Assembly: GCA_026397855.1 (NCBI GenBank)
Contig: JAPLUA010000370.1
Location: 1 to 7,656 of the forward strand
DNA: 7,656 bases
Direction of reading: 5' to 3'
Source of the DNA: Verrucomicrobiota bacterium
GTDB taxonomy: Bacteria; Verrucomicrobiota; Verrucomicrobiia; Limisphaerales; UBA8199
The notes beneath the pieces are model-generated. The model did not search any database and was not told where the DNA came from. It saw nothing but the letters and a program-made list of their open reading frames with translations. Of the stretch, positions 1 through 6,764 are shown one piece after another; position 1 is the stretch's first letter; each line of letters starts with the position of its first letter. A program made the translations under genes and the position numbers.

Positions 1-1
1 G

Positions 2-166
2 GGCATCCCGGGCTACGGCTATGCCGTGGAACGCTCCAGCGATCTCGCCAGCTGGGACACGGTCTGGACCACCAACGCCCCCGCCGGCGGAGTCTGGATG
101 TTCACCGACGGCCCGGACCCAGCCCCACCCAACCCGTCGTATTACCGGCTCCGCCAAAACAACTAA
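2..166 (+). CDS. C-terminal end of a secreted-type protein (partial, 5' end outside window)
   Basis: The reading frame is open from base 2 to the TAA at 164-166 and gives the last 54 residues of a longer protein. It begins GIPGYGYAVERSSDLASW and ends in SYYRLRQNN. The pattern G-x-P-G-x-x-Y-x-[VI]-x-x-S-x-D-L-x-x-W, then a G/F/T/D stretch and a final YYRL, is one I recognise from the C-termini of many large secreted or cell-surface proteins of Verrucomicrobiota, where it forms a small beta-rich module. The catalytic or binding part of the protein lies upstream of the window, so the function is unknown. The next gene starts 28 bases after the stop on the same strand and may be co-transcribed. 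Confidence is good that this is real coding sequence; the family assignment rests on recalled motif pattern only. Confidence 0.7.
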   Translation, partial: GIPGYGYAVERSSDLASWDTVWTTNAPAGGVWMFTDGPDPAPPNPSYYRLRQNN

Positions 167-194
167 GCCGCAACCACCTGCTTGGACCATAATT

Positions 195-737
195 GTGAAA
201 ACACTGCCAACTTTCCTCGCGGCGCTCCTGCTGGCCGGTACGACAGCACAAGGCGCGATCTACTCATTCAGCTACAACTCTGGATTTCAGGACGGCGGAG
301 CCATTCCCGATGCCAACACCACCGGCTGGACCGATACCAGGACCATAAGCGGGGTGGGTTCCGTGCTGAATAGCATAACCGTCCTCATTAACGTGTCCGG
401 TGGGGCCAACGGGGATCTATACGCCTTTCTGAGCTACAACGGAACCTTGGTTCCACTCTTGAACCGGGTCGGCACCGGCTCGGCTGACCCGATCCAGAAC
501 CTATACGGTTTTTCGACCGCTGGTTTCGACAACGTCAGGCTAAATGATGCCGGAAGCTCGAACATCCATGATGTCGAAGTTCCAGCCTCATCGCCGGCGT
601 ATTATCACCCGGACGGCGGCAGCCTGAACGCAGCCTTCGGCACCGGCGATCTGAATGGTGCCTGGACCCTTTTCTTCGCCGACGCTCAACTTCGACGGTG
701 GCGGACCGCGTTCGCCCATTGGGTAGATGCCGTTTAA
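195..737 (+). CDS. Exported P-domain-like protein, C-terminus probably degraded
   Basis: The start chosen is the GTG at 195, because it places a typical signal peptide at the N-terminus: VK, then a hydrophobic core FLAALLLAG (residues 7-15), then a likely cleavage near AQG-A (residues 18-21). The open frame upstream of it overlaps the previous gene and is not protein-like. No Shine-Dalgarno motif is visible. The mature part (about residues 45-163) resembles the proprotein-convertase P domain, a beta-sandwich often appended to bacterial secreted proteins. Matching segments are NGDLYAFLSYNGTLVPLLNRVG (residues 72-93), VRLNDAGSSNIHD (114-126) and LNGAWTLFFAD (153-163). After FFAD the usual continuation (a variable turn, then a final strand with a conserved Trp) is missing. 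Residues 164-180 are Arg/Trp/Ala-rich and unlike the family, and no PEP-CTERM or other anchor follows. A frameshift or deletion near 680-700 is therefore suspected. The protein is presumably periplasmic or surface-exposed; its role is unknown. Confidence 0.6.
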   Translation: MKTLPTFLAALLLAGTTAQGAIYSFSYNSGFQDGGAIPDANTTGWTDTRTISGVGSVLNSITVLINVSGGANGDLYAFLSYNGTLVPLLNRVGTGSADPIQNLYGFSTAGFDNVRLNDAGSSNIHDVEVPASSPAYYHPDGGSLNAAFGTGDLNGAWTLFFADAQLRRWRTAFAHWVDAV

Positions 738-923
738 GCCCTTGATTCCTGCGAGAACACGCTATTTCAACAGGCGCGTTTCGACCTGCGGACCAAGTCA
801 GATATGCCCTCGGCCGTCAAAGTGGTTAGTAAGGGCTGGGATTTAACTTGCAGGGCTTTTGGCAAGGCAATTGGACACAGCTCGGATTCTGGCTTACGGC
901 TAATGTTTGCAGGGTTATAAAAA

Positions 924-1001
924 TGGTCGGGGCGGTGAGATTCGAACTCACGACCTCTTGTACCCGAAACAAGCGCGCTAGCCAGGCTACGCTACGCCCC
1001 G
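924..1001 (-). tRNA. tRNA-Pro (anticodon CGG)
   Basis: On the minus strand the sequence folds as a complete cloverleaf. The acceptor stem is CGGGGCG/CGCCCCG. The D stem is GCGT/GCGC with one G-T pair and contains the AGCCTGG loop seen in bacterial tRNA-Pro. The anticodon stem is CTTGT/ACAAG with loop TTCGGGT, so the anticodon is CGG and reads the proline codon CCG. The variable loop is AGGTC, and the T arm is GTGAG-TTCGAAT-CTCAC. Discriminator A73 and the 3' CCA are encoded in the DNA (CCA at 924-926). Five T residues follow directly after CCA on the minus strand, which may help end the transcript. Confidence 0.97.
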
Positions 1002-1135
1002 AACCGAAATAGCGAAAAGTGGAAAACCGCAAAAGCTGTAGCCTTGATCTGGCCGGGCAGGCCACGCATTGACATAGCTCGACAAAGCCGGAACCGGGTT
1101 GGCTGCGGATTCGAAAAGCCTCCGATGGGCTGTGT

Positions 1136-2509
1136 TTACAGGGCGGCGACAGCCTCGTCCACGGTCTCGCTGAGAACGGAAAGCCCCTCCTGTAAGGCCT
1201 CCTCGCCAATCGTCAGCGGCGGGGCGATCTTGACCGTCTGGCCCCAGGCGCCCACGGGGGAGAAGAACAGGAGGCCCTTGTGGAAGCAGCGTTCAACGAT
1301 GCTATGGGCAAGATCGTGGTTGGGTTCCTTCTTACCCGGTTTGGTCATTTGCAGACCGCCCACCAATCCGCGGCAACTATAATGGCCGATTACCTGGGCA
1401 TGCCGTGCTTGTATCTGTTTCAAGCCGGCGTCGAGGATCTGGCCCATGCGTGCGGCATTCGCGGTCAGGTTTTCCGACAGAATTTTCCTGATGCTGGCCA
1501 TGGCCGCGGCGCAGCAGATCGGGTTGCCGGTGTGCGTGCTGGTCATCGAGCCGGGCGGGAACTGGTCCATGACCTCCGTGCGGCCGATGACCGCGGAGAT
1601 CGGCAACGAGCTGCTGATGCCTTTGCCGCAGCAAATCACGTCGGGGACGACTTCGTAATGCTCGAAAGCCCAGAACTTGCCGCTGCGTCCGAAGCCGGCC
1701 TGCACTTCGTCGAAGATCAGTATCACATCGTTGGCTTTGCACCATTGGGCAAGCTGGCGGATGTAGTCGGCCGGCGCAAAGTCGGGTCCGACCCCTTGAA
1801 AGGTCTCAAAGATTACCCCGGCCACTTGCGAGGGCTTCAGTCCTTTGCGGTCCAGCGTGGCAAGGAAGCCGCCGAAGCTTGTGTCCTCAGTCCAGTAGCC
1901 ATCGGGAAAGGCGACCTGCACGATGGCGGGGTCTTCGTTGACGATCCAACCCTTCTGGCCCGGGATTCCGCCAGCCTGTTGGGCGCCCAGTGTGCGTCCG
2001 TGGAACCCGCGCTCGGCGCCCACGATGCCGATCTTGGTATTGCCGCCATTGCGGATGCCGTGCGCGCGCGCCAGCTTGATGGCGCACTCGGTGGCCTCGG
2101 AACCGGTGCTGAGCAGGAAGGCTTTGTCCAATCCGCTGGGGGCGAGCTGGATGAGCTGTTCGACGAGTGCGGCGCGCTCCTCGCTGGGGAAAACGTAGTT
2201 GTGCAGCAGGCCGCTGTTGACCTGTTCGATGATGGCCTTCCGCACCTCAGGCGCCCCGTGGCCAGCATTGGTCACCAGGACGCCGCTGCTCCAGTCCAAC
2301 CAGCGGTTTCCGTATTTGTCATACACAAAGATGTCCTCGGCACGGTCCCACACCAGCGGGGGCTGGCCGCGCATGGACTGCGGTTCGAACAGGCGCAGCT
2401 TTTCAAGGGTGGGGAGGGAGTCCGGATGCGGCAGGGAAGTGACGATCCGGCGATACTTGGTTTCGACCCGCGGTACTTGGCGCGGCGTGATGCTGAATTC
2501 TTTGCCCAT
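1136..2509 (-). CDS. Class III PLP-dependent aminotransferase (4-aminobutyrate aminotransferase-like)
   Basis: This is a 457-residue cytosolic fold-type I enzyme that moves an amino group, probably from an omega-amino acid such as 4-aminobutyrate, to a 2-oxo acid. The conserved class III motifs occur in order: DWSSGVLVTNAGHG near residues 72-85; TGSEATE (135-141) for cofactor phosphate; IFDEVQAGFGRSG (265-277) with Asp267 to contact the PLP ring nitrogen; and CCGKGISSSLP (294-303) with the Schiff-base lysine Lys296. HTGNP (326-330) matches the family segment from the other subunit. The start is the ATG at 2507-2509, since MGKEFSITPRQVPRVETKY fits the usual N-terminus. The frame stays open to a TTG at 2611, but those 34 residues look non-homologous. 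No clear ribosome binding site is present. The gene lies 190 bases downstream of the aldolase-like gene on the same strand and may share its transcript. Exact substrate is uncertain: GABA, ornithine-type or beta-amino acids are all possible. Confidence 0.9.
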   Translation of the reverse strand: MGKEFSITPRQVPRVETKYRRIVTSLPHPDSLPTLEKLRLFEPQSMRGQPPLVWDRAEDIFVYDKYGNRWLDWSSGVLVTNAGHGAPEVRKAIIEQVNSGLLHNYVFPSEERAALVEQLIQLAPSGLDKAFLLSTGSEATECAIKLARAHGIRNGGNTKIGIVGAERGFHGRTLGAQQAGGIPGQKGWIVNEDPAIVQVAFPDGYWTEDTSFGGFLATLDRKGLKPSQVAGVIFETFQGVGPDFAPADYIRQLAQWCKANDVILIFDEVQAGFGRSGKFWAFEHYEVVPDVICCGKGISSSLPISAVIGRTEVMDQFPPGSMTSTHTGNPICCAAAMASIRKILSENLTANAARMGQILDAGLKQIQARHAQVIGHYSCRGLVGGLQMTKPGKKEPNHDLAHSIVERCFHKGLLFFSPVGAWGQTVKIAPPLTIGEEALQEGLSVLSETVDEAVAAL

Positions 2510-2699
2510 ATAGATGGGGCAGTTAACCAAACTTTGGCGCAACTGCAATTGAAATAGGCAGCCAAATACCCTTGCCAGCGACTTTCGCCCCTCCATCTTC
2601 AAGAGGCTCAACGGGGCTGGCCCGTTCTAAACTTCTGGCAGTGGCGCGTGCAGGCCATCTCAGGAAAGCTGGGCAATAGCCGGCGACCGAGCGGGGCGC

Positions 2700-3710
2700 T
2701 TATTCCCAAATCTGGTTATAGAAGTCCACAATATCCCCCCTGGTAGCCGATTCCTTGAACTCGATCGCTGAGCGCGGATGCTGGTTGAGAAAACCGGTGA
2801 GCATGTAGGGCAGGTCAAATCCCCACAGCAGCTTGGCGCGCAGTGGTTCGACCGTGTCCTGGACGCAGCGCAGCACGGGCAGCAGGTTGTACTTCGGGTT
2901 ATGGAGAAACCCGATGAGCAGTTCCATGGGGCAATTGCCCGCGCCCCGGCCCAGGCCTGCCATCGTGGCATCGAGCATATTTGCGCCGAGAACAATCGCA
3001 TCAATGGTGTTGGCAAAGGCCAGCTGGAGATTGTTGTGGGCGTGCATGCCGACGTCCTTCCCGGCTGCTTTGCAGTAATGCAGGTATTTGCGGACCAGGT
3101 GCTGAACCTGCTCGCTGTAGAGCACGCCAAAGCTGTCCACCACGTAGATGGCCTTGACCTCCGACCGGGCCAGCAATTCCAGGCCCTCGTTCAATTCATA
3201 CTCCGGCACGGTGGAAACGGCCATCAGGTTGATGGTGGTCTCGTAGCCTTTGTCATGGGCATCCTTGACCATTTCGAGCGCGCTGGGGATCTGGCTGATA
3301 TACGTGGCGATGCGCACCATATCGACGACGCTTTGATTCTTGGGAAGAATGTCCTCGTGATAATCGGTCCGCTCGGCGTCGGCCATGACTGCGAGCTTGA
3401 GCGGGGTAGGGTTGTCATCCACGATGCGCCGCATATCCTCCTCGCGGCAGTATTTCCAGTCCCCGTGTTCACCCGGCACGATGATCTTCTGCGAAGCCTT
3501 GTAGCCCAGTTCCATGTAATCAATCCCCGCATCTACGCATGCCCGGTAGACGGCTTTGACTACCTGGTCGTCGAACTTGTGGCTGTTCATGAGGCCGCCA
3601 TCGCGAATGGTGCAGTCCAGGACTTTGATTTCCGGACGGTAGGATACCCATCTTCCGGCGGGGGTTTCTTTTGATTTGGAGGCTACGGCAGGGGTGTGTT
3701 TCGTGGTCAT
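2700..3710 (-). CDS. DRE-TIM metallolyase, 4-hydroxy-2-oxovalerate/HMG-CoA lyase-like aldolase
   Basis: This 336-residue protein is a TIM-barrel enzyme of the HMGL-like pyruvate-aldolase superfamily, which cleaves or forms C-C bonds next to an oxo acid using a divalent metal. The superfamily landmarks are intact: CTIRDGG (residues 33-39, Arg36 and Asp37 as catalytic Arg and metal ligand), MHAHNN (222-227, His223 and His225 as metal ligands) and ATMAGLGRGAGNCPMELL (248-265), which matches the GAGN-P-E segment of 4-hydroxy-2-oxovalerate aldolases. The first roughly 28 residues are a polar lead-in before the barrel. The C-terminal 60 residues (LLWGFDLPYMLTG...) do not look like the DmpG communication domain used with an acyl-CoA-forming dehydrogenase, and no such dehydrogenase lies nearby. 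The start is the ATG at 3708-3710, with no Shine-Dalgarno motif. A good promoter lies about 66 bases upstream. The aminotransferase follows downstream. The reaction is not determined; the family includes carbohydrate and oxo-acid aldolases. Confidence 0.85.
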   Translation of the reverse strand: MTTKHTPAVASKSKETPAGRWVSYRPEIKVLDCTIRDGGLMNSHKFDDQVVKAVYRACVDAGIDYMELGYKASQKIIVPGEHGDWKYCREEDMRRIVDDNPTPLKLAVMADAERTDYHEDILPKNQSVVDMVRIATYISQIPSALEMVKDAHDKGYETTINLMAVSTVPEYELNEGLELLARSEVKAIYVVDSFGVLYSEQVQHLVRKYLHYCKAAGKDVGMHAHNNLQLAFANTIDAIVLGANMLDATMAGLGRGAGNCPMELLIGFLHNPKYNLLPVLRCVQDTVEPLRAKLLWGFDLPYMLTGFLNQHPRSAIEFKESATRGDIVDFYNQIWE

Positions 3711-3782
3711 AAGGCGCGGGTTAACAGGGTTCGATTCGGTTTCGCATCATAAGCTTGCCCGTTGGGGCGGATTTCGGATGCG

Positions 3783-3810
3783 AATATAGACGAACACTTT
3801 CTCTTTTCAA
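3783..3810 (-). promoter_or_regulatory. Putative sigma-70 promoter for the aldolase-aminotransferase unit
   Basis: On the minus strand TTGAAA (3805-3810) and TATATT (3783-3788) are separated by 16 bases. This would start transcription near 3776, giving an untranslated leader of about 65 bases before the ATG at 3710. It is the best -35/-10 pair I see in the divergent intergenic region. It is inferred from consensus match only. Confidence 0.45.
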
Positions 3811-3846
3811 CCTGGAATTTTGATCGTGGAAATTTGAATGCAGCAA

Positions 3847-3876
3847 TTGATTCTTCGTCCGATTCATTGGTATTGT
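3847..3876 (+). promoter_or_regulatory. Putative sigma-70 promoter for the oxidoreductase
   Basis: On the plus strand TTGATT (3847-3852) and TATTGT (3871-3876) are separated by 18 bases. The predicted start of transcription is near 3883, about 30 bases before the ATG at 3914. The match is moderate. The two divergent promoter-like elements sit back to back within about 95 bases, so a shared regulator is possible but no operator is evident. Confidence 0.35.
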
Positions 3877-3913
3877 CGAGCGCTGTCTCGAACTAGCAAA
3901 CAAAACATAACGT

Positions 3914-5278
3914 ATGAATTCGACACCTGGTCAGGTTCCTAGCACCTCTGAAACACGGCGCGCCTTTCTGAAGAAGGCCGCCGCCGCTGCAGCCGCGGTC
4001 GGTGCCACATCCTTTCTGAAAACCCCGGTTTACGGGCAAACCCAGGCACCGTCGGGCGGCAAGGTTATCGGAGCCAATGACCGCATCAACGTTGCCTACA
4101 TCGGCACCGGGAAGCAGGGAATGCTGCATGTCACCCTGCAAAAGAAGTTTGCGTCGGACAACAACATCGCCCAGGTGGCGGTGTGCGACCTTTACCAGCG
4201 GCACCTGGACGCGTCGAGAGAGGCGACGGGCGTTGCCGAGACGGAGACCTTCCGGGACCATCGCAAGCTGCTTGAACGGAAGGACATTGATGCGGTGGTG
4301 GTCGCCCCGGTTGACAACTGGCATGGGCAGATCACGATTGACGCCCTGGAAGCCGGCAAGCACGTCTTTTGTGAGAAGCCGATGACGCGCTATTTGAGCG
4401 AGGCGTTCCAGGTTTATGATGCCGTCAAGAAGGCAGGCAAGACCTATGTCATCGGTTCGCAGGGCTGCATGGACCCCAAATGGCACAAAGCGGCAGAATG
4501 GATCAAAGCGGGCAAACTGGGGCCGCTGGTGTGGGGGCAGGGTTCCTATTGCCGGAACAACAAGAATAATAGCGAGTGGACCTTCCCGGTGGACCCTGCA
4601 GCTAACGAGCAGAACCTTGACTGGAGCCGCTGGCTGGGCAAAGCCCCGAAAATACCCTTCAACCCCGAACACTATTTTTGCTGGCACAAATACTATGCCT
4701 ACAACTCAGGCATTATTGGCAACCTGCTGCCGCACCGATTTTATCCGCTGATGCTGGCCACGGGCGAGCCAGCATTCCCGCGCCGGGTTGTCGCTTCGGG
4801 GACGCGTATGGTCTCGACCGACCGCGAGATAACGGACACCACGCAACTGCTGGCCGAGTTCCCCAGCGGCCTGACGCTGGTCGCGGTGGGTACCACCGTC
4901 AATGAGCAGGGACTGCCCGAGGTGTTGCGCGGGCGCAAGGCCACCCTCCATTTTGCTTCCAGCCAGAACCGGGTTGAGCTGAAGCCAGAGTCCATTTTCA
5001 CTGACGAGCTCGAGGCGGAGGAGTTTTCTGATCCACAGCCGACCGAGCGCATCCCGGCGCTCGAGAAGAACTTCTTTGACTGCATTCGCAGCGGCAAAAT
5101 GCCGGTTGCCAATGTCGAGTTGGCAATTCGCGGGCAGACCGTTCTGTGCCTCGCGGAAATGTCGGAACGGCTCGGGCTGGCGCTCTTTTTCGACGAGAAG
5201 ACGCGCACGATCAAGACGGGCGATGGGCGCGTGATTCCGGCGCTGACATACGACACGGTGGTGCCGCACTTTGGCTAG
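3914..5278 (+). CDS. Tat-exported Gfo/Idh/MocA-family oxidoreductase
   Basis: This 454-residue NAD(P)-dependent dehydrogenase-like protein is predicted to be exported folded through the Tat pathway. The N-terminus has the twin-arginine motif TRRAFLKK (residues 14-21) followed by an Ala-rich hydrophobic stretch (22-34), ending near TPVYGQTQA. The Rossmann domain (about 57-180) shows INVAYIGTGKQG (58-69) for dinucleotide binding, CDLY (91-94) at the end of beta-2, NWHGQI (135-140), and the family hallmark HVFCEKPMT (150-158) with Glu154-Lys155-Pro156. The C-terminal alpha/beta domain includes GIIGNLLPHRFYPL (266-279), where His274 occupies the usual catalytic-His region. Typical substrates are sugars, inositols or sugar derivatives; the actual one cannot be read here. 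Close paralogues with a Tat signal are numerous in Verrucomicrobiota and Planctomycetota. No Shine-Dalgarno motif precedes the ATG; the leader is A-rich. The last 68 bases overlap the 3' end of accC on the opposite strand. Confidence 0.93.
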   Translation: MNSTPGQVPSTSETRRAFLKKAAAAAAAVGATSFLKTPVYGQTQAPSGGKVIGANDRINVAYIGTGKQGMLHVTLQKKFASDNNIAQVAVCDLYQRHLDASREATGVAETETFRDHRKLLERKDIDAVVVAPVDNWHGQITIDALEAGKHVFCEKPMTRYLSEAFQVYDAVKKAGKTYVIGSQGCMDPKWHKAAEWIKAGKLGPLVWGQGSYCRNNKNNSEWTFPVDPAANEQNLDWSRWLGKAPKIPFNPEHYFCWHKYYAYNSGIIGNLLPHRFYPLMLATGEPAFPRRVVASGTRMVSTDREITDTTQLLAEFPSGLTLVAVGTTVNEQGLPEVLRGRKATLHFASSQNRVELKPESIFTDELEAEEFSDPQPTERIPALEKNFFDCIRSGKMPVANVELAIRGQTVLCLAEMSERLGLALFFDEKTRTIKTGDGRVIPALTYDTVVPHFG

Positions 5279-6665
5279 TCGCCGGAGTCCGGGGCAGAGC
5301 CCTGCCGCGGTCCAAGCTGAGGAACTGCTCGATAAAGGCGGTGGAGTAGGCGCCGCGCCGGAAATTGGGATCCTGCAGTATGGCCTGCTGGAAGGAGATC
5401 GTGGTCTTCACCCCCGTGATCATGTATTCGCCCAGGGCGCGGCTCATCTTGTCCATCGCTTCGCGCCGGTCGCGCCCGAAGGTGATGAGCTTGCCGATCA
5501 TCGAATCATAAGCTGAGGGGATGGTGTAGCCGGCATAGGCATGGCTATCCACCCGGACGCCCCGACCGCCGGGCTGGTAGTACATTTCGATCCGGCCTGG
5601 ACTTGGCCGGAAGTCATCAAAGGGGTCCTCGGCGTTAATCCGGCATTCGATGGCGTGGCCCTTGAGCTGGATATCGCTTTGAGAATGGCGCAAGGGCTCG
5701 CCCATCGCGAGCATGATCTGATAACGGACCAGGTCAATGCCGGTTACCTCCTCGGTGACGGGGTGTTCGACCTGAATGCGCTTGTTGACTTCGAGGAAGT
5801 AAAACCGGCCGGAGGTATCGACGATGAACTCGACCGTGCCGGCGTTGGTATAGTTGGCCGCCTCGGCGATCTTGATCGCGGCTTTGCCCATCTTCTCGCG
5901 CAGTTTCTTGTTTTTCGGGTTGTCGAACAGCGGAGAGGGGGATTCTTCGACGACCTTCTGGTTGCGGCGCTGGATCGAGCAATCGCGTTCGCCCAGGTGG
6001 ATGATGTGCCCTTTATTGTCTCCCAGGATTTGAAACTCGATATGGTGGGGGTTCTCGATAAACTTCTCGACATAGACTCCCGAGTTTCCGAAAGCCTTTT
6101 CTGCCTCCCCGCGTGCCGTGTGGTAACCTTTGACCAAGGAAATATCGTTATGGGCCACCCGCATTCCGCGCCCCCCGCCCCCTGCGATTGCCTTGATCAT
6201 GACCGGATAGCCAATGCGCTTGGCCACCGCCAGGGCGTCCTGCTCATTATCCACCACGCCATCCGAGCCGGGCGGGGTCGGCACGTCCGCTTTCTTCGCC
6301 AGGGCTCGGCTGACGGCTTTGTCCTCCAGAGCATTCATTGCCCGGGAATTCGGGCCGATGAACCGGATGTTGCAGCTTTCGCAGACGTCCGCAAAATGGG
6401 CGTTCTCAGCCAGAAATCCATAGCCCGGGTGGATGGCGTCCACGTCGGTTATCTCGGCGGCGCTGATGATCCGGTCAATTCTGAGGTAGCTTTCGCTGGC
6501 GGCTGCCTTGCCGATACAGATTGCCTCGTCCGCCAGTTGGACGTGCATCGAATTCGCATCGGCCTCTGAATAGATTGCCACCGTGCGAATGTTCAGTTCC
6601 TTGCATGCACGGATGATGCGGACCGCTATTTCGCCGCGGTTGGCGACCAGGATTTTTTCAAACAT
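5211..6665 (-). CDS. accC: Acetyl-CoA carboxylase, biotin carboxylase subunit
   Basis: AccC is the ATP-grasp subunit that carboxylates the biotin on AccB with bicarbonate and ATP, the first half-reaction of acetyl-CoA carboxylase in the cytosol. Visible in order are MFEKILVANRGEIAVRI at the N-terminus, HPGYGFLAEN (79-88), Lys116, Lys158, the Gly-rich ATP loop GGGGRGM (162-168), VEKFIENPHHIE (199-210), RDCSIQRRNQKVVEE (227-241), Glu279 and Glu292 as metal ligands, RIQVEHPVTE (296-305) with Arg296, and HAIECRINAEDP (337-348). The motif usually read MNTR is VNKR here. The protein is 484 residues against about 449 for E. coli AccC. The homologous part ends near AFIEQFL (443-449), and the remaining 35 residues (Arg/Pro/Ser-rich) run into DNA antisense to the oxidoreductase. 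The ATG at 6665 has a weak AAGG about 11 bases upstream. It lies 99 bases downstream of accB on the same strand, the usual accBC order. Confidence 0.97.
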   Translation of the reverse strand: MFEKILVANRGEIAVRIIRACKELNIRTVAIYSEADANSMHVQLADEAICIGKAAASESYLRIDRIISAAEITDVDAIHPGYGFLAENAHFADVCESCNIRFIGPNSRAMNALEDKAVSRALAKKADVPTPPGSDGVVDNEQDALAVAKRIGYPVMIKAIAGGGGRGMRVAHNDISLVKGYHTARGEAEKAFGNSGVYVEKFIENPHHIEFQILGDNKGHIIHLGERDCSIQRRNQKVVEESPSPLFDNPKNKKLREKMGKAAIKIAEAANYTNAGTVEFIVDTSGRFYFLEVNKRIQVEHPVTEEVTGIDLVRYQIMLAMGEPLRHSQSDIQLKGHAIECRINAEDPFDDFRPSPGRIEMYYQPGGRGVRVDSHAYAGYTIPSAYDSMIGKLITFGRDRREAMDKMSRALGEYMITGVKTTISFQQAILQDPNFRRGAYSTAFIEQFLSLDRGRALPRTPATSQSAAPPCRMSAPESRAHRPS

Positions 6666-6764
6666 GCTGAAAGCCTTGAAGCACTAGGGGGTTACCCCGT
6701 AATACGTTGAGACGTTACGACGTCGGATCGGGTGAGTTCGGCCATGGTCTGAGCTCAGGCCGGG

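Noticed and set aside
848..914. Direct repeat ttgcaggg at 848-855 and 907-914 near the tRNA 3' end
   Set aside because: Eight bases only, with no flanking symmetry or mobile-element features; chance is sufficient.
826..1209. A 127-codon minus-strand frame
   Set aside because: It runs straight through the tRNA-Pro gene and into the end of the aminotransferase gene, and its composition is not protein-like.
1280..2557. A 425-codon open frame on the plus strand, antisense to the aminotransferase
   Set aside because: It mirrors a gene with clear class III aminotransferase motifs; long antisense frames arise from GC-rich codon use. Its product shows no recognisable domain. The same applies to plus-strand frames at 2778-3674 and 5541-6569, and to minus-strand frames inside 3914-5278.
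2510..2611. An in-frame N-terminal extension of the aminotransferase to an upstream ATG (2596) or TTG (2611)
   Set aside because: The added residues are unlike the family N-terminus, while the protein from the ATG at 2509 aligns from the start. Neither upstream codon has a better ribosome site.
2610..2626. AACGGG-GCTGG-CCCGTT inverted repeat downstream of the aldolase, considered as a terminator
   Set aside because: The stem is only 6 bp and no T-tract follows on either strand, so an intrinsic terminator is not supported.
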